Shown: positions 61,576-64,000 of the stretch, piece by piece | Position numbering within the stretch: position 1 is the first letter of the stretch | How the letters are laid out: each line of letters starts with the position of its first letter | Assembly: GCA_016744595.1 (NCBI GenBank) | Contig: JADGEB010000011.1 | Location: forward strand, 22,037-86,036 | Length of the DNA stretch: 64,000 nt | Direction of reading: 5' to 3' | From: Desulfuromusa sp. | GTDB taxonomy: Bacteria; Desulfobacterota; Desulfuromonadia; Desulfuromonadales; Geopsychrobacteraceae | Translations under genes and position numbers: made by a program | The notes under the pieces: generated by a model | Databases searched by the model: none | Told to the model about the DNA's origin: nothing | What the model saw: only the letters and a program-made list of their open reading frames with translations

Positions 61576-62074
61576 GGTGGTGAGATTTGCCTTCTGGCTC
61601 AGCTGAAGAAAAAAAGAAGAAAGTTCATTAGTTAATCTTTCAAAGCGATTAATACTAGTAAGGGAAAAGAAAACAGTCAAGAGATAAGTCAAGAACCAGC
61701 AGGTATGGGTGGGAGTTTGAAGTTTGTTGAAATGGATGAGAAGGGGCGTGGAAAAGGTCAAGAGGGGTATGAATAAATAAAATATGCAGTATGGTTTTCC
61801 GGTTGAATGACCTGGTTTCGGTATAAATGGCAATGATAACATTTGGTTATGTATGTTCTGTAGTTTTGGGTTGATGATTTTTCCTTTTTTTGCTGTATGA
61901 AAAAGATATTCACGGACGTAAAAAAATAAAACGTTGGAGTTGTTTTTTAGATAAATAGTCCTGTTGTAACAGCTGCTTATGGAAAGTATTGAATATTTGC
62001 TTTATCTTGGCATAATTACTGTATGTATTTGAAGGTGAATTCTGTGAAGATTAAATACAATTATGGAGGTTGAA
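61576..62074. promoter_or_regulatory. Leader gap with a sigma-54-like element at 62008-62022
   Basis: TGGCATAATTACTGT (plus strand, 62008-62022) has the -24 TGGCA and a -12 with TG at the right distance, but T instead of C in GC, so it is a weak match. A CTGTTGTAACAG palindrome lies at about 61963. No gene was found in the rest. Confidence 0.45.
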
Positions 62075-62320
62075 ATGAAAAATATTATTCGTAGCGGTAT
62101 TATTGCTTTGATTTGTATTGCAACGATGGTTTCCACTGTTGTCGCGGCTACGGCTGCTCCTGCTGATCAGGGTGGATCGATGCTGCTGACTTTATTTATT
62201 GGTTTTTTTGCTCTGATTGTCGTTTTTCAGTTGGTTCCGGCTTGTTTGTTGTTTGTTGGGATAGTCAAAGGACTATTCTCGCGAAAGCAAGGGGTTGAAC
62301 AAGAAACTTCTAATAGATAA
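62075..62320 (+). CDS. Small membrane protein (81 aa), paralogue of 63372-63617
   Basis: Start chosen at the ATG at 62075 with GGAGG five bases upstream; an ATG at 62063 would put that site inside the gene. Signal peptide-like N-terminus ending VVA-AT, then one membrane helix LLTLFIGFFALIVVFQLVPACLLFVGIVKGLF, and a basic tail. The core FxALIVVxQLVPAxLLxxGxxKxxxS is shared with the protein at 63372. Function unknown; the order suggests an inner-membrane subunit with one processed helix. Confidence 0.65.
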   Translation: MKNIIRSGIIALICIATMVSTVVAATAAPADQGGSMLLTLFIGFFALIVVFQLVPACLLFVGIVKGLFSRKQGVEQETSNR

Positions 62321-62351
62321 GCTTGATTCAGAGGTCTAGTGAGGTGAATTT

Positions 62352-62801
62352 ATGGACGGTCTTCTTGTAGCAAATAAAAATCAGGTAGCACGGGAGCAAA
62401 TGGCCACCTTGTTTGAGAATGATGGCTATGAGGTCACGGCTGCTGACTCAGTAGTTAACTCTCTTGAAGGTATTCTTGATAAGTCAATTCAGGTAGTGCT
62501 TCTCGGCGGTGTATTCGATGAACAGCAGGTTTCAAAGTTTGTTCCATTGTTGAAAAAATGTAACCGTAACCTTTCTATTATTTTGGTTTCTGATGAAATG
62601 CCCCTTGAGTTGTTGCGTAGGATCCGCAAGGAAGGTATCTTCTATCACGCATTGAGGCCGGTTGGGGACGAAAGCTGGGATGAAATTCGTCAGGCTGTCA
62701 GTTGTGCTTTTGATAATTATCATGCTCGGCAGGGTGTTGGAGGGAGGTTGTTCAAGGCAAAGCCTTCCACATCGTGGCAAGAAAGTACGAGCGAAGTTTA
62801 G
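62352..62801 (+). CDS. Receiver-like protein lacking the phosphorylation site
   Basis: 149 residues. The fold follows a CheY receiver (LLVANKNQVAREQMATLFENDGYEV, VVLLGG, IILVSDE, HALRPV) but the acidic pair is gone (ANKN), the phospho-acceptor Asp is Gly (LLGGVF), and the Lys-Pro is Arg-Pro. It cannot be phosphorylated in the normal way and probably acts by protein contact. It follows the small membrane protein by 31 bases and precedes a terminator, so both are one transcript. Confidence 0.7.
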   Translation: MDGLLVANKNQVAREQMATLFENDGYEVTAADSVVNSLEGILDKSIQVVLLGGVFDEQQVSKFVPLLKKCNRNLSIILVSDEMPLELLRRIRKEGIFYHALRPVGDESWDEIRQAVSCAFDNYHARQGVGGRLFKAKPSTSWQESTSEV

Positions 62802-62860
62802 TCCAAAAGAAAGCCTTCGGTTTTTTCGAGGATATTTGATTGAGTATACGTTTTTATTCC

Positions 62861-62886
62861 GGCCCCATTATGGGGCCTTTTTTGTC
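62861..62886 (+). terminator. Terminator after the pseudo-receiver
   Basis: GGCCCC and GGGGCC around ATTAT, followed by six T. Confidence 0.88.
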
Positions 62887-62934
62887 CCCACGAGATGTTT
62901 CATCCTGTCATTTATATAAAAAAAATATTCAGTT

Positions 62935-63060
62935 CGTGGTATACTGTATACAATTTTTATGCATTTATAATGTTGATATTTCTCAATAGCTTATCGTCTT
63001 TTTGGGGACTGTTTTTATGCTTATATTGGTTTTGTATGTATAGGTTTAATATACAGTAAA
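62935..63060. promoter_or_regulatory. Gap with TACTGTATA motifs
   Basis: GTATACTGTATACAA (62938-62952) holds two GTATAC words and resembles GntR-type operators; the inverse word TATACAGTA follows at 63050. The 569-base gap 62802-63371 otherwise holds the terminator and the sigma-54 element; no gene. Confidence 0.4.
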
Positions 63061-63141
63061 ATTTGACATAAACAGTTAGCTTTTATGCTTAAGTGGCGTA
63101 AAAACAGCTAGTTAATTATTTATTGGTATTTATTCCCTGAC

Positions 63142-63156
63142 TGGCATAGCCCCTGC
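63142..63156 (+). promoter_or_regulatory. Sigma-54-like promoter upstream of the second small-protein cluster
   Basis: TGGCATAGCCCCTGC matches TGGCA-N7-TGC with the correct 12-base GG-to-GC distance; -12 is CTGC instead of TTGC. The expected transcript start is near 63168, so the leader to the ATG at 63372 is about 200 bases long. Confidence 0.7.
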
Positions 63157-63371
63157 ATTTCATTCCCCGGAATTATTGTTTTGTCGTTCTGTTTGTGTAT
63201 GTTGATCTGTCCGGTGTGCGGTTTGTAGCGAGGCAGAAAAAGAAAAAAGTTTCAATGTGAGAAATACACAAGTATAGTACGTCAATTAATGTGCCTAATG
63301 CTTATGTTGTCCATTCGTCATGATCCTGCCGCCGAATGAATGACATTAAACTTTATAACAAGGAGGTTTCA

Positions 63372-63617
63372 ATGCGAGATGTAAGAACGTTACTCACAAC
63401 TATAGCCCTGGTGCTTTTGGTAGTTTCACCAGCTATGGCAGTCGACACCAGCCAGACCTATAACAGCGGTATTCTGGTTCTTGCTTTTGTAGGATTCTGT
63501 GCTCTGTTGATTGTTGCCCAGTTGGTTCCAGCTGTTTTAGCTCTCTTTGGGATGACCAAGGAAGCAGTCAAGAGTACATCGGGGAAAAAACTTGCCGCTT
63601 CAGCTAAGAAGCACTGA
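63372..63617 (+). CDS. Small membrane protein (81 aa), paralogue of 62075-62320
   Basis: The ATG at 63372 has AAGGAGG 5 bases upstream. Cleavable signal (TTIALVLLVVSPAMA), then one membrane helix GILVLAFVGFCALLIVAQLVPAVLALFGMTK and a Lys-rich tail. The same core (F-x-AL-x-x-x-QLVPA-x-L) as the protein at 62075 marks a small family; I cannot name it. It starts a cluster with at least two further genes. Confidence 0.7.
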   Translation: MRDVRTLLTTIALVLLVVSPAMAVDTSQTYNSGILVLAFVGFCALLIVAQLVPAVLALFGMTKEAVKSTSGKKLAASAKKH

Positions 63618-63642
63618 AATATTTTTTTGAGAGGTATTTGTG

Positions 63643-63801
63643 ATGTTTGATTTTTTCATGAATGTTGGCCATGTTGAGCAGATTTATACTGTTGTAGATT
63701 ACTACACCTATATAAAGGGTCTTGAATATCTGCTTTGTCTGCTGTTTTTCACCTTTTTCCCGATGTTTTATCGCTACATCCATGGTGGTGAAGAGGACTA
63801 G
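63643..63801 (+). CDS. 52-residue one-helix membrane protein
   Basis: A short gene starting MFDFFMNVGHVEQIYTVVD. GAGAGGTATTTGTG precedes the ATG. The N-terminal amphipathic part is followed by one membrane helix (LEYLLCLLFFTFFPMFYRYI) and ends HGGEED. It is 25 bases after the 81-residue gene and 92 bases before the next, a position and size like small accessory subunits of respiratory complexes. No homologue recognised. Confidence 0.65.
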   Translation: MFDFFMNVGHVEQIYTVVDYYTYIKGLEYLLCLLFFTFFPMFYRYIHGGEED

Positions 63802-63893
63802 TCGGATTTATTGGTTGTAGGATTATTTTTTAATTGACCTGTTTGTACTGTTAATTTATTGCAAGCAGAATTATGAACTAAGGAGTAAAGGCT

Positions 63894-64000
63894 ATGGTAA
63901 ATGCCGGCAAACAACTTATGACAGGATTGGGAGTTCTCCTCCTTTCTGCTGTCCTGGCTGTAGGTTGTTACGCGATGGATTATCCAGATGAGATTGAAAT
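63894..64000 (+). CDS. Secreted or lipidated protein, 3' end outside window
   Basis: The ATG at 63894 follows AAGGAG 8 bases upstream. The visible 35 residues read MVNAGKQLMTGLGVLLLSAV, then LAVGCYAMDYPDEIE: a signal peptide with a possible lipobox (AVGC). The gene continues past the window end; its position in the cluster makes a cytochrome or periplasmic redox protein plausible, but nothing in the visible part proves it. Confidence 0.6.
   Translation, partial: MVNAGKQLMTGLGVLLLSAVLAVGCYAMDYPDEIE

Noticed and set aside
61576..61842. N-terminal extension of the NtrC regulator with hydrophobic helices
   Set aside because: No ribosome site, and the receiver domain starts at MDENTTHKILVIDD.
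1..64000. tRNA, rRNA, insertion sequences or prophage
   Set aside because: No cloverleaf, rRNA segment, transposase or integrase was recognised on either strand.

Overview
The window looks like a chromosomal segment of a Desulfuromonadales/Geobacterales-type bacterium (Desulfuromonas, Pelobacter or Desulfuromusa relatives). The pointers are multihaem c-type cytochromes, an SfrAB-like NADPH oxidoreductase pair beside an incomplete ATP synthase Fo operon, several NtrC-type sigma-54 regulators, a reverse rubrerythrin, and a def-fmt-htpX-rsmB-rpe block. No rRNA, tRNA, CRISPR array, intact insertion sequence or prophage was seen; most of the DNA is ordinary chromosome.

Layout. 0-13 kb: transporters, threonine aldolase, reverse rubrerythrin, RluA, a DUF945-like protein, a small haem protein, MFS/LysR, a RelA/SpoT-TPR protein, an SDR enzyme and a ZIP transporter. 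13-19 kb, all on the minus strand: a histidine kinase and NtrC-type regulator, then a textbook sigma-54 promoter with two palindromic upstream sites, then a lone receiver and a DegQ/DegP protease. 19-31 kb: tatBC, nadA, a small alarmone-hydrolase-like HD protein, small redox and hotdog enzymes, RidA, folA, and a histidine kinase broken by one frameshift. 31-37 kb: a TIKI/TraB-like membrane protein, two tandem six-haem c7-type cytochromes, and an HxlR/AcuI divergent pair with its operator. 37-45 kb: TatD, TcdA, TSUP transporter, def, fmt, htpX, rsmB, rpe. 45-54 kb, the energy block: sfrB-sfrA, atpZ/atpI/atpB/atpE and a nine-haem CbcL-like b/c cytochrome. 54-58 kb: isochorismatase, DksA-like, DMT, cysK and ubiD genes. 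58-64 kb: a sensor kinase with two periplasmic haem-binding motifs facing an NtrC-type regulator, then a run of tiny membrane proteins, a pseudo-receiver and sigma-54-like promoters, cut by the window end.

Two circuits stand out. (1) 13.7-18.7 kb: kinase and enhancer-binding protein next to a sigma-54 promoter driving receiver plus DegQ, which reads as an envelope-stress loop. (2) 58.5-64 kb: a putative haem-based redox sensor, a sigma-54 activator and a poorly characterised set of small membrane proteins (two 81-residue paralogues, a 52-residue one-TM protein, a phosphosite-less receiver and a secreted or lipidated protein). This is the best candidate for an undescribed system.

Decay marks are also present: a methyltransferase stub, a frameshifted DUF924 remnant, a shortened tautomerase and the split kinase. 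Names rest on motifs and overall resemblance read by eye; no database search was run.
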